NCBI RefSeq assembly: GCF_003233655.1
Contig: NZ_CP029832.1
Span: forward strand, 372,001 to 436,000
From: Azospirillum ramasamyi
GTDB lineage: Bacteria; Pseudomonadota; Alphaproteobacteria; Azospirillales; Azospirillaceae
Length of the DNA: 64,000 nucleotides
Direction of reading: 5' to 3'
The notes under the pieces are model-generated. The model ran no database searches. It was not told the DNA's origin and saw nothing but the letters and a program-made list of their open reading frames with translations. Shown here piece after piece: positions 1-7,584 of the stretch. Numbering within the stretch: position 1 is the stretch's first letter; every line of letters starts with the position of its first letter. The position numbers were made by a program, and so were the translations under genes.

Positions 1-42
1 GCATGGTAGCCGCATACGGATTCCCCGGCCGGCAGGGGAACC

Positions 43-900
43 TTACCGCAGGTGGCGGTTCAGCGCGTCGATCACCGTTCCGGGGGCCGATATGTGGGGC
101 AGATGCCCGGAGGCGTCGAGCACCTCGAAGACGCTGCCGGCCAGATGGTCGCGCAGATACTCCGCCGCTTCCCGGGTGACCGCGGAGTCCTCGCGGGTCT
201 GGAGGACGACCGCCGGCACCGTCACCTCGGGCAGACGGCTGCGGAGGTCGCTGTTCAGCACGGTCAGCAGAAGCGACAGGGCCATGTCGGGACGCATCGC
301 CCTCAAGGTGGCAACGAATTCCCGCACGGTCGGATCCTCCACCGGGGCGGACACGACCATCTGTCCGAACTGCGCGGTCCAGCGCAGGTAATCGCGGGCG
401 GCGCCTTCGACCAGGCCGTCGATGTCCGCGCGCTCGAACCCGCCGCGATAGCCGCCGATGTTGCGGTAGCAGGCCGACGCCCCCAGCAGGACCAGTTTGC
501 GGAACAGGTGGGGAGCCTTGATCGAGGCGAGGGCCACCACCATGCCCGCGACCGAATGCCCGACGCAGACGCAGCGCTCCACCTTGAGAGCGCTGAGAAC
601 CGCGACGACATCGCGGGCATAGGCGTCCAGCGTGCCGTAGCGCACATGGTCGTAGTGGATCTGGTTGGCCGGCCCGATCCCCGCCAGATCGAAGGAGAGA
701 ATGCGGCAGCGGTCCTTGAAAGCATGCACGACATGGCGCCAGGCCGACTGTTCCGTGCCGAATCCGGGAATGAGGACGAGCGTCTCAACCCCGGACCCTG
801 CCAGAGTGGCGTTATGCCGCTCCAGAATGATGCTGGCGCTTTCGATCATCTCCGGAAGCCCGCTCAATGCAATGGCATATGCAACCATGAAGAGCGGCAT
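43..900 (-). CDS. RsbQ/KAI2-like alpha/beta hydrolase
   Basis: This is a cytoplasmic alpha/beta hydrolase of about 285 aa, close in layout to the RsbQ/D14/KAI2 group. The family opening VLIPGFGTEQSAWRHV is visible, then the nucleophile elbow GHSVAG with the catalytic Ser, an Asp region (LQTREDSAV) and the terminal His in SGHLPH. RsbQ-type proteins hydrolyse small unknown ligands and in Bacillus feed a stress sigma pathway; no partner phosphatase (RsbP) is next to it, so the role here is open. The start is uncertain: ATG at 900 or 888 is possible, while the ATG at 849 fits the usual N-terminus better but has GGAG directly abutting it. Confidence 0.8.
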   Translation of the reverse strand: MPLFMVAYAIALSGLPEMIESASIILERHNATLAGSGVETLVLIPGFGTEQSAWRHVVHAFKDRCRILSFDLAGIGPANQIHYDHVRYGTLDAYARDVVAVLSALKVERCVCVGHSVAGMVVALASIKAPHLFRKLVLLGASACYRNIGGYRGGFERADIDGLVEGAARDYLRWTAQFGQMVVSAPVEDPTVREFVATLRAMRPDMALSLLLTVLNSDLRSRLPEVTVPAVVLQTREDSAVTREAAEYLRDHLAGSVFEVLDASGHLPHISAPGTVIDALNRHLR

Positions 901-938
901 CCGTGCAAGCCGGAACGCCCGGTCCGGCGGGGGTCAGG

Positions 939-1478
939 TCATTCCGGCGTCTTCGCGGCAGCCCCTTCATTCCGTGCCGGCTTGGCCGGAAGCCGCTTCA
1001 GCCAATCCTGCAGCTGCGCGATCTCCCTGGTCTGGTCGTCGATGATCTTCCGGGACAAGGCCAGGAGTTCCGGATCCTTGCCGTATTGCAGCTGGACCTT
1101 CGCCATGTCGACCGCTCCCTGGTGGTGGGCCAGCATCATGCGCGCGAAATCCTGGTCGGCGTCGCCGGTCATCGGCTTGCTCATGTCGCGGTCCATCTTG
1201 CGCATGCCGTCCATGTAGGCCTGCGAGGCCGGATCCCCGGTCAGTTCATGCGGCAGGTGATCGGAGGGCGTGGCATGGTCTTGGGCGTGGCCCTGGGCGT
1301 GGCCCTGGGCATGGTCCTGGCCATGGCCCTGCATTCGGTCATGCGTCGCGGCGGTGCCCGGCTGGTTGCCGGAAGGATTTGTGGAAGGATTTCCGGGTTG
1401 GGCCAGGGCGGTGCCGGCGATGAGGGCCAGCGCCGCGGCGCAAGGCGCGAGGATTCGACGGCATCGGGTGGTCGTCAT
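939..1478 (-). CDS. DUF305 family secreted protein
   Basis: Secreted or periplasmic protein of 179 aa with a signal peptide (Arg-rich start, then LAPCAAALALIAGTALA). The C-terminal DUF305 domain has the typical MMLAHHQGAVDMAK motif followed by a helical DDQTREIAQLQDWL stretch. Family members are ferritin-like four-helix proteins often linked to copper or other metals. Between signal and domain lies a His-rich linker built from a 12-bp tandem repeat (HAQG/HGQD units), likely metal-binding. The ATG at 1478 is chosen because AAGGAGA sits just upstream; a longer reading to 1544 has no such site. No metal-resistance genes adjoin it. Confidence 0.85.
   Translation of the reverse strand: MTTTRCRRILAPCAAALALIAGTALAQPGNPSTNPSGNQPGTAATHDRMQGHGQDHAQGHAQGHAQDHATPSDHLPHELTGDPASQAYMDGMRKMDRDMSKPMTGDADQDFARMMLAHHQGAVDMAKVQLQYGKDPELLALSRKIIDDQTREIAQLQDWLKRLPAKPARNEGAAAKTPE
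1272..1331. repeat. Five-unit 12-bp tandem repeat inside the DUF305 gene
   Basis: Five consecutive 12-bp units, consensus GGCGTGGCCCTG on the plus strand, begin at 1272, 1284, 1296, 1308 and 1320. Units 2 and 3 are identical. On the coding strand they encode repeated His-Ala/Gly-Gln-Gly/Asp, giving a His-rich low-complexity linker. A repeat of whole codons can change copy number without breaking the frame. Confidence 0.9.
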
Positions 1479-1556
1479 GGTCTGCTCTCCTTTGGCATCG
1501 ACGCCCCACTTTCGTATGGGCGGCTGGAGCGGACAACAGCCCATCCGGTCGGAGGT

Positions 1557-2543
1557 TCACCTCAGCAGGTGGCGCCGAACCTCACCGGCGGCAAGGACCA
1601 CCGCCTCTTCCGCCTTTCTGACATGGCGGGTCATGTTGGCGAAGGAATGGGGAAGCGTGGCGTGCAGCACCAGACGGTGCGGACTCCGCGCCATCTCCAG
1701 CCGCTGGGCGAGGCGCAGGCTGTCGTCGCGCAGACAGTCCAGCCCGGCCGCCGCCACATGCAGCGGCGGCAGCCCCTGCAGATCGGCAAGCAGCGGGGCG
1801 GCGGCCGGATCGCGGGCGATCCCGCCATGGCCGAGATAATGCCGCCAGTACCAGCGCATCCGCTCCGTCGTCAGGCCATAGCGCCCGCCGCCGAAAAGCC
1901 GGTGCGACTCCGTATCGAAATCGTGGGCGAACATGCCATAGAGCAGCATGCCGAAGGACAGCGGCGGGCCGGGCTCGTTCCGCGCATCGAGAGCCAGACC
2001 AAGCGCCAGGTTGGCCCCCGCCGAATCGCCGCCGACGGCGATCCGCTCAGGATCCAGCCCATGGCCGGCTCCATGCCGCACCACCCAGCGCAGGGCGGCC
2101 AGCGCTTCCCCCCGCTGATGGGGAAAGCGCCGCTCCGGGGCAAGGCTGTAGGCGACGGCACAGACCGCCGCACCGCTGTGCCGGGCCAGCAGCCGCAGCA
2201 GCCGGTCGTGGGTGTCGATGGAATTGAGAACGAAGCCCCCGCCATGGAAGTAGATCAGCACCGGCAGGCACTTGCCGTCCTTGCGACCGTCATCGGCCGG
2301 AGGCCGGATCAGGCGCAGACGCAGCGGGCCGGCCGGCCCCACCGTCTCGACCTCCCGCACATCGGCCGGCAGTGCCGGGCCGTTGAGGAAGAGGTGGTAG
2401 CGCTCCGCCGCGTCGCGCGCCCCGGCCAGCGGCAGGCGCAGCGGATCGGCCGGCACCAGCCCGGCGCGGGCGGCCAGTTCGCCCAGTTCGGCGACCTGGG
2501 GATCGAGAAGGTCGCGGTGAAGCGGCAGGAAGGTATCCGGCAT
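1557..2543 (-). CDS. HSL-type alpha/beta hydrolase (esterase/lipase)
   Basis: A 328-aa esterase of the hormone-sensitive lipase family. The oxyanion-hole motif YFHGGGF is present, followed by the nucleophile motif GGDSAGAN and a C-terminal His in ATLPHSF; the Asp lies in the AAGLDCLRDD stretch. Such enzymes cleave short-chain carboxyl esters in the cytoplasm. GGGGAGA precedes the ATG at 2543. It lies 17 nt downstream of the XRE-cupin regulator on the same strand, so the two are probably co-transcribed and the regulator may control ester or small-molecule catabolism. The substrate cannot be read from sequence. Confidence 0.88.
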   Translation of the reverse strand: MPDTFLPLHRDLLDPQVAELGELAARAGLVPADPLRLPLAGARDAAERYHLFLNGPALPADVREVETVGPAGPLRLRLIRPPADDGRKDGKCLPVLIYFHGGGFVLNSIDTHDRLLRLLARHSGAAVCAVAYSLAPERRFPHQRGEALAALRWVVRHGAGHGLDPERIAVGGDSAGANLALGLALDARNEPGPPLSFGMLLYGMFAHDFDTESHRLFGGGRYGLTTERMRWYWRHYLGHGGIARDPAAAPLLADLQGLPPLHVAAAGLDCLRDDSLRLAQRLEMARSPHRLVLHATLPHSFANMTRHVRKAEEAVVLAAGEVRRHLLR

Positions 2544-2560
2544 CGCAGCTCTCCCCAGGC

Positions 2561-3157
2561 TCAGAGGATGTAGGCCATCACGAGATACAGCACCGCCTCG
2601 CCGTCACCGGAATTGCGGTAGCGGTGGGGAACGTCGGCCTCGAACAGGATCGAGTCGCCTTCCTCCAGCCTATGCTCTCCGTCGGCGGTGGTGACCTCGA
2701 CCCGGCCGCGGCCGACCAGGATGTTCTCGACCGTGCCGGGCGAATGGCCGTCGGAGGACTCGTCGGCGCCGGGCGACAGGCGAAGCTCATAGAACTCCAC
2801 CTGCCGCTCCCCCTTGAGCGGAAACAGGGCGCGCGAGGTGAACCGGCCGTCGCGGGAGGTCAGGCTGCGCTGCTCGGCCCGCCGGATCACCGTGGTCCCG
2901 GCATCGCCGCCGGTGCTGAGCAGGCTGGAAAAGGACAGATCCAGCGCCTTGGCGACCGTCCACAAAGTGCCGATGTCGGGGCGGTGGCGTCCTTCCTCGA
3001 TGGCCGACAGCAGCGCCGGGTCGGTTCCGGACAGCTGCGCCAACCCCTCCACCGACAAGCCCTGGCGTCGGCGGAACCCGCGCAGATTCTCGCCGATCAC
3101 GCCGACCAATTGATCGACCGAGGCCTGGGTGGAAGCGGGGGCGGTGCCGATCGTCAT
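2561..3157 (-). CDS. XRE-family regulator with cupin sensor domain
   Basis: A 198-aa DNA-binding regulator. Residues about 15-75 form an XRE helix-turn-helix (GENLRGFRRRQGLSVEGLAQLSG) and the C-terminal half is a small cupin (FEADVPHRYRNSGDGEAVLYLVM). This HTH-cupin layout is typical of regulators that sense small catabolites or control polyamine and amino-acid degradation. The ATG at 3157 is preceded by GGAG; an upstream extension to 3232 looks non-coding. It heads a two-gene operon with the esterase. An AT-rich stretch with a tandem 9-bp repeat upstream (3267-3284) is a plausible autoregulatory site. Confidence 0.88.
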   Translation of the reverse strand: MTIGTAPASTQASVDQLVGVIGENLRGFRRRQGLSVEGLAQLSGTDPALLSAIEEGRHRPDIGTLWTVAKALDLSFSSLLSTGGDAGTTVIRRAEQRSLTSRDGRFTSRALFPLKGERQVEFYELRLSPGADESSDGHSPGTVENILVGRGRVEVTTADGEHRLEEGDSILFEADVPHRYRNSGDGEAVLYLVMAYIL

Positions 3158-3266
3158 GGATCCATGCTCCTGCAACAGCAATGACCGGGGCGACGCGGAC
3201 CGTGCCCGACGGGAGTCGACAGGATTGAACACCAGCTATGACTATCCATCAAGCAGGAAAGTAATT

Positions 3267-3284
3267 TATTTGTGTTATTTGTGC
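3267..3284. promoter_or_regulatory. Tandem TTATTTGTG repeat upstream of the XRE regulator
   Basis: Two exact back-to-back copies of TTATTTGTG (3267-3275 and 3276-3284) lie in an AT-rich island of about 90 bp in otherwise very GC-rich DNA, about 110 nt upstream of the XRE-cupin start. A head-to-tail 9-bp repeat could be an operator for the regulator itself; this is inference. Confidence 0.4.
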
Positions 3285-3339
3285 AGACATCTCGATGAAT
3301 ATACAAATTTATTATGTTATAATGACTCGAACAGCAAAA

Positions 3340-3376
3340 CGCCGCGCCCGTCCGGGATGGTCGGACGGGCGCGGCG
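3340..3376 (-). terminator. Rho-independent terminator of the hpf-like gene
   Basis: A perfect 15-bp GC-rich stem (CGCCGCGCCCGTCCG paired with its complement) encloses a 7-nt loop. Read on the minus strand, about 40 nt after the hpf-like stop codon, it is followed by GTTTTGC, a short T-run. It separates that gene from the XRE regulator promoter region. Confidence 0.8.
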
Positions 3377-3412
3377 CTCGGCGGATTGTTGCGGATAGGT
3401 CGGTCGGGGCGC

Positions 3413-3781
3413 TTACGACAGGGCGGCGTCGGGCGCAGGAGTGTGGGCCTTCACCTCGTGCCGGTGCTTCTCGGCGAAGCGTTCAAGGACACGGCGGGCG
3501 GCGTCGAAGGCATCGCGGATCGCCGCATCGGCAGTCTCGTGACCATTCCCGCCCGACTTGTCGCTGTGGACGACCAGTTCCTCGCCGGGAACGGTCAGTG
3601 CGATCTGAACGGTGAACTGCTTGCCCTGGTGCTGGTGGCGGTGGGGAACCTCGAAGACCACACGCTTGGACAGGATGCGTCCGAAGAAACGGTCGAGCTT
3701 TTCGGCATGCTCGTTGATCGAATGCTCCAGCGCGGGAGAAGGGTCGATGTTGCGGAAGACGATCTGCAACGGTTGACGCAT
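3413..3781 (-). CDS. hpf: HPF/RaiA-type ribosome hibernation factor
   Basis: A small (122 aa) protein of the sigma-54 modulation/HPF/RaiA family, which binds the 30S subunit and silences ribosomes under stress. The beta-alpha-beta core is clear: LQIVFRNIDPSPALEHSINE, then a His-rich strand VVFEVPHRHQHQGKQFTVQI, VPGEELVVHSDK and the helix AIRDAFDAARRVLERFAEK. It lacks the long dimerisation tail of HPF-long. AAGGAG lies 1 nt from an ATG at 3787 but 7 nt from the ATG at 3781, so the latter is chosen. An FNR/FixK-like box lies about 145 nt upstream and may tie it to oxygen limitation. Confidence 0.85.
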   Translation of the reverse strand: MRQPLQIVFRNIDPSPALEHSINEHAEKLDRFFGRILSKRVVFEVPHRHQHQGKQFTVQIALTVPGEELVVHSDKSGGNGHETADAAIRDAFDAARRVLERFAEKHRHEVKAHTPAPDAALS

Positions 3782-3924
3782 ATCCATACTCCTTGTTCAG
3801 CGCGCGGGACCGGCCTGTACGGCCTGTCTCCCGCGGGGCCCGGCGCCATTCCCGCTGCCGCTTCAGGGCATCGGGGTGGCGGGGACTTGATGAGGTCAGG
3901 ATCGCACACCTGCAGAATCATGCA

Positions 3925-3938
3925 TTAATCTGGGTCAA
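3925..3938. promoter_or_regulatory. Candidate FNR/FixK-type box upstream of hpf
   Basis: TTAATCTGGGTCAA (minus strand TTGACCCAGATTAA) matches the FNR/FixK palindrome TTGAT-N4-ATCAA at 8 of 10 defined positions. It lies about 145 nt upstream of the hpf-like start. A FixK-type regulator with an FNR-style recognition helix is encoded at 40901-41641. Confidence 0.45.
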
Positions 3939-3976
3939 TGCGTCCGTCGAAAGCCGGCTATAGAATCCCGCCCATT

Positions 3977-5065
3977 TCAGGCCAGGCCGATCGCATGGAT
4001 CAGGCCCAGGCTAATCGCGCCCAGCATGAGCAGGGAGAGGATGACCGCCGCGGTCACCCGCCCGCCCGCCCGCGCCACCGTCCGCACATCGACCCCCAGC
4101 CCGAGCGCCGCCATCGACACCACCGTCAGCAGGGTCGCCGCATGCCCCATCGGCGCCAGGGCCGCCTGCGGAATGAGGTCGAGGGAGCGCAGGGCGATCA
4201 TCGCCAGGAAGCCCTGGATGAACCACGGCACCAGATGATGGATCGGCGGCGCGGCGGAAGGCGAAGCGCCGGGCGCATCCTTATTCAGCCTCGGCGCCAG
4301 CAGCGACAGCAGCAGGCAGACCGGTCCCAGCATCAGCACGCGCACCAGCTTCACCAGCGTGCCGACCTGCACCGCCGTGCTGCCCAGCGGGGCGGCGGCG
4401 GCGATCACCTGCGGCACGGCATAGACGGTCAGCCCCGCCAGCGCGCCATACTGCACGCCGCTCAACTGCAGCCCCAGGCCGATCAGCGGCAGCCCCAGCA
4501 CGACCGCCACCCCCAGCACGGCGGTGAAGGCGATGGCGGCGGCGACGTCCCCGCCGTCCGCATCGATCACCGGCGCCACCGCGGCGATGGCCGAGTTGCC
4601 GCAGATGGCGTTGCCGCAGGCGACCAGCAGCGCCATGCGCGGCGGCAGGCCCAGCAGCCGCCCGATCCCGCACCCCGCCGCCACCGCGACCAGCACGACG
4701 GCGGCAATGCCCAGCAGCAGCGCCGGTCCCGCCGACAGGATGGTGGCGGCGCTGACCGTGGCGCCGAGCAGCACCACCGCCACCTCAAGCAGAATCTTGG
4801 CGGAAAAGGCGATGCCCGGCCGCCAGAGCGCGGGCGGCGTCCACATCGTGCGCAACGCGGTGCCGATCAGGATCGCCAGCACCAGCGCCTCGAGCCAGGG
4901 CTCGCCGAACAGCCGCGCCTCCCCCCAGACGGCGGCGAAGGCCAGCGCCGTGACCACGGCGCAGAGGGCCACGCCGGGCAGAACGGTGCGGATACGGGCA
5001 AGGACGGCGGCAACGACGGGGAATCCCGGCACCGGCCTTGCGGGTGCCGCAGCGTCACGGGGCAT
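3977..5065 (-). CDS. YeiH-family putative sulfate/sulfite exporter (UPF0324)
   Basis: An inner-membrane protein of 362 aa with about ten hydrophobic segments, of the YeiH/PSE family. Family-typical stretches include WLEALVLAILIGTALR near the N-terminus, ACGNAICGNSAIAAVAPVI in the middle and a C-terminal VVSMAALGLGVDVRTV. The family is annotated as putative sulfate or sulfite exporter, with little biochemical proof. The ATG at 5065 has GGAGA about 9 nt upstream; a TTG reading from 5095 is less likely. A 12-bp palindrome lies 69 nt upstream. YeiH genes often sit beside LysR regulators, but none adjoins this one. Confidence 0.85.
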   Translation of the reverse strand: MPRDAAAPARPVPGFPVVAAVLARIRTVLPGVALCAVVTALAFAAVWGEARLFGEPWLEALVLAILIGTALRTMWTPPALWRPGIAFSAKILLEVAVVLLGATVSAATILSAGPALLLGIAAVVLVAVAAGCGIGRLLGLPPRMALLVACGNAICGNSAIAAVAPVIDADGGDVAAAIAFTAVLGVAVVLGLPLIGLGLQLSGVQYGALAGLTVYAVPQVIAAAAPLGSTAVQVGTLVKLVRVLMLGPVCLLLSLLAPRLNKDAPGASPSAAPPIHHLVPWFIQGFLAMIALRSLDLIPQAALAPMGHAATLLTVVSMAALGLGVDVRTVARAGGRVTAAVILSLLMLGAISLGLIHAIGLA

Positions 5066-5133
5066 GGAAAGGGTCTCCAAAAGCAGTGCGGCCAAAGGTT
5101 CGGGCCGCTCCGGTTGAGGAAACTATGGAGACC

Positions 5134-5145
5134 GTGATCGATCAC
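5134..5145. promoter_or_regulatory. Perfect 12-bp palindrome upstream of yeiH-like gene
   Basis: GTGATCGATCAC is a perfect 12-bp palindrome about 70 nt before the yeiH-like start. A further inverted pair (AACGCA...TGCGTT) and the related half-site GATCAC follow within 35 bp, in the gap between the exporter and the helicase gene. It could be an operator or part of a terminator region for the helicase gene. Confidence 0.35.
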
Positions 5146-5183
5146 ATCCAACGCAAAAACCTGATGCGTTCGATCACTTCAAT

Positions 5184-6401
5184 TTATCGAGCGATCGCTC
5201 GGTCCGGCAGGCAATCATCGAAATCCGGCAGTTGCCACGGTCCGCCGAGCGCGGCGTTGCGCAGCAGAAGCACCAACTCGTCGCGCGACCGGGTGACGGC
5301 AGTGTAGAGCCAGCGCCAGCGGTGTTCCCGGAAGGCGGCGGAATCGTCTACCACCGTCACCGACGGGAACTCCGACCCCTGGGCGGCATGGCAGGTGATC
5401 AGCCACGCCCAATCATAGAGCTGGATGTCCTTGCCCACCCGCGGCTGGACCATGCCCTCGGTGTAATGCGCCTGGAACATCCAGGGATGGACGATCAGCT
5501 TGCCGCGGGACCGCACCTCGTCCTCCATCTGCACGCCCAGCGACCACAGGCCGGCATCGCGGCCCTGGGCCTCTGCCGCCGGACGGGTCAGCGACCCGAT
5601 CATGCCGTTGTAGAGCCCCTCGTCCTTCTGGTTGCGCCGGCAGATGACGCGCTCCCCCGTCTGCGGCATCACCGACTCATGGCCGAGCAGCGAGCGCATC
5701 CGCTTGGTGTAGGTGGTGCGGACGCGGTGGGTGCCGCAGATCGCCTGCGACGAGGTCCGCATCACCAGGGACTGGGTGCTGCGCTCCAGCGGCAGGACAT
5801 GGACCTTTCCGACGGCGCCGAAGCGGCGCGGCATCTCCTGCCGGCGCAGCAGGTGGGCGAGCCGGATCACCGGGCTTTCCCGTGCCGTCCGGTGCGGCTC
5901 GGTCAGGCGGAAATCGGGCTCGCCGCTGGTGAACAGCCCCTGGCCGGAAACCGGCGGCAGCTGATAGTCGTCGGCGATCACCAGGATCTTCTTTTCCGTG
6001 CGCAGAAGGTCGCGGGCCACGTCGTCGCCGATCATCGACCCCTCGTCGCAGACGATCAGGTCGGCATCGGCCATCGGGCCGTCACTGCGGCGGGCGAAGA
6101 ACAGCTCGCCGGTGTCGCCGTCCTTGCGCGGGGCATAGAGCAGCGAGTGCAGGGTCGCCGCCCCTTCGATCCCCTTCTGGCGCAGGACCTGCGCGGCCTT
6201 GCCGGTCGGCGCGCCGACCACATAATCCCTCAGCCGGCGGCGTTCCTGCAGATGCTCCAGCACGAAGGCGGTGGTCTTGCTCTTCCCCGTCCCCGCCTCT
6301 CCGGCAAGCCAGAAGACCTGCGGCGCCTGGTCGTCCATGTACCATGCATCGATCGCCTGGATCGCGCGGTGCTGCTCGTCGGTCGGCGTATCGGATTGCA
6401 T
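5184..6401 (-). CDS. Dda/RecD2-like SF1B DNA helicase
   Basis: A 405-aa superfamily 1 helicase resembling phage T4 Dda and the RecD2 core. Walker A is GEAGTGKSKTT (about residue 35), Walker B VCDEGSMIGDD, motif III DDYQLPPV, motif V/Va HAAQGSEFPSVTVVDD and motif VI LYTAVTRSRDEL close to the C-terminus. These enzymes unwind 5' to 3' in repair or replication restart. The protein has no RecB/RecC partners in the window, and no long N-terminal extension as in full RecD2, so it is a Dda-size stand-alone helicase. The ATG at 6401 is chosen as the start of the conserved TDEQHRAIQAI segment; the ribosome site is weak. Confidence 0.87.
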   Translation of the reverse strand: MQSDTPTDEQHRAIQAIDAWYMDDQAPQVFWLAGEAGTGKSKTTAFVLEHLQERRRLRDYVVGAPTGKAAQVLRQKGIEGAATLHSLLYAPRKDGDTGELFFARRSDGPMADADLIVCDEGSMIGDDVARDLLRTEKKILVIADDYQLPPVSGQGLFTSGEPDFRLTEPHRTARESPVIRLAHLLRRQEMPRRFGAVGKVHVLPLERSTQSLVMRTSSQAICGTHRVRTTYTKRMRSLLGHESVMPQTGERVICRRNQKDEGLYNGMIGSLTRPAAEAQGRDAGLWSLGVQMEDEVRSRGKLIVHPWMFQAHYTEGMVQPRVGKDIQLYDWAWLITCHAAQGSEFPSVTVVDDSAAFREHRWRWLYTAVTRSRDELVLLLRNAALGGPWQLPDFDDCLPDRAIAR

Positions 6402-6583
6402 CGGGTCCAAACCAGGATCAAACCATGAATCAAGCCGGCACACTAGCCTGAGCGTCCACCCCCGGTCCAGTGGCGATCCGCGTTCGGGCCGATTTGAACC
6501 GCCCCCCTTTCAAGCGTGAGCCCGACTGCGCACATCCTGTGTTCTCCATCCAACTCGCCGCCACCGAAGAGGATCCGTCCCGC

Positions 6584-7558
6584 ATGCGTAACCCCTACTG
6601 GCAAGGATCCGTCTCCTCGAACTTCGATGGCGTGCGCTTCTTCAATCCGGGAGAACCGGACACCGACCGTTCTCTGCGGCAGTTGCTGCGGTGGCAGTTC
6701 AGCCGCCGGAAGGTCGAATGGCCGGGCGAGGTGCCGGTCACTCCGGCCGTGCCGGAACCGGATGCCGACGCGCTGCGCGTGACGGTGGTGGGGCATGCGG
6801 CCGCGCTGATCCAGGCGCCGGGACTGAACATCCTGACCGATCCGGTCTGGTCGGAGCGGGCGAGCCCGGTGCGCTTCGCCGGGCCGAAGCGGGCGACGGC
6901 GCCGGGAATCCGGTTCGACGACCTGCCGAGGATCGACGCAATCCTGCTGTCCCACAACCATTACGACCATATGGACATCGACACGCTGCGGCGGCTGCAT
7001 GAGCGCGACCGGCCGCTGGTCGTCACGCCGCTCGGCAACGACGCCATCCTGCGCAAGCATATGCCCGGGATCAGGACGGCGGCGGGCGACTGGTGGAGCC
7101 GGTTCGAGCTTGCCGCGGGCACGGAGGTCCACATCGTGCCGGCCAACCATTGGTCGTCGCGGACGATGCGCGACCGTCGGATGGCGCTGTGGGGCGGCTT
7201 CTTCCTGCGCATGCCGGCCGGCACGCTCTATTTCGCGGGCGACACCGGCTATGGCACCGGGGCGGCCTTCAAGGCGATCCACCGGCGGTTGGGCGGCTGC
7301 GACCTCGCGCTGATCCCCATCGGCGCCTACGAGCCGCGCTGGTTCATGTCCGCCCAGCATTGCGACCCGGAAGAGGCGGTGCGGATCATGCTGGACGTCG
7401 GGGCGCGGAAGGCCATCGGCATTCATTGGGGCACCTTCGCCCTGACCGACGAGGCGCGCGACGAGCCGCCCGAACGGCTGCGCGCCGCGCTGACCGCCCA
7501 CGGCATCGAGCCCGGCCGGTTCGAAGCCGCCTTTCCGGGCATGGTGGTGAGCGCCTGA
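6584..7558 (+). CDS. Metallo-beta-lactamase-fold hydrolase (NAPE-PLD-like)
   Basis: A 324-aa metallo-beta-lactamase-fold hydrolase of the UlaG/NAPE-PLD-like type. The N-terminal family signature NFDGVRFFNPG is followed by the metal motif LSHNHYDHMD (HxHxDH), further His in VPANHWSSR, an Asp in YFAGDTGYG and a late His in GIHWGTFALTDE. Related proteins act on phosphodiesters or lactones; the substrate here is unknown. The ATG at 6584 has GAAGAGGA upstream; a longer reading from 6470 includes poorly conserved residues. It is transcribed alone, divergent from the helicase and convergent with the aldo/keto reductase. Confidence 0.88.
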   Translation: MRNPYWQGSVSSNFDGVRFFNPGEPDTDRSLRQLLRWQFSRRKVEWPGEVPVTPAVPEPDADALRVTVVGHAAALIQAPGLNILTDPVWSERASPVRFAGPKRATAPGIRFDDLPRIDAILLSHNHYDHMDIDTLRRLHERDRPLVVTPLGNDAILRKHMPGIRTAAGDWWSRFELAAGTEVHIVPANHWSSRTMRDRRMALWGGFFLRMPAGTLYFAGDTGYGTGAAFKAIHRRLGGCDLALIPIGAYEPRWFMSAQHCDPEEAVRIMLDVGARKAIGIHWGTFALTDEARDEPPERLRAALTAHGIEPGRFEAAFPGMVVSA

Positions 7559-7584
7559 CAAGCCGGCGCTCACCGGGCATCCGA

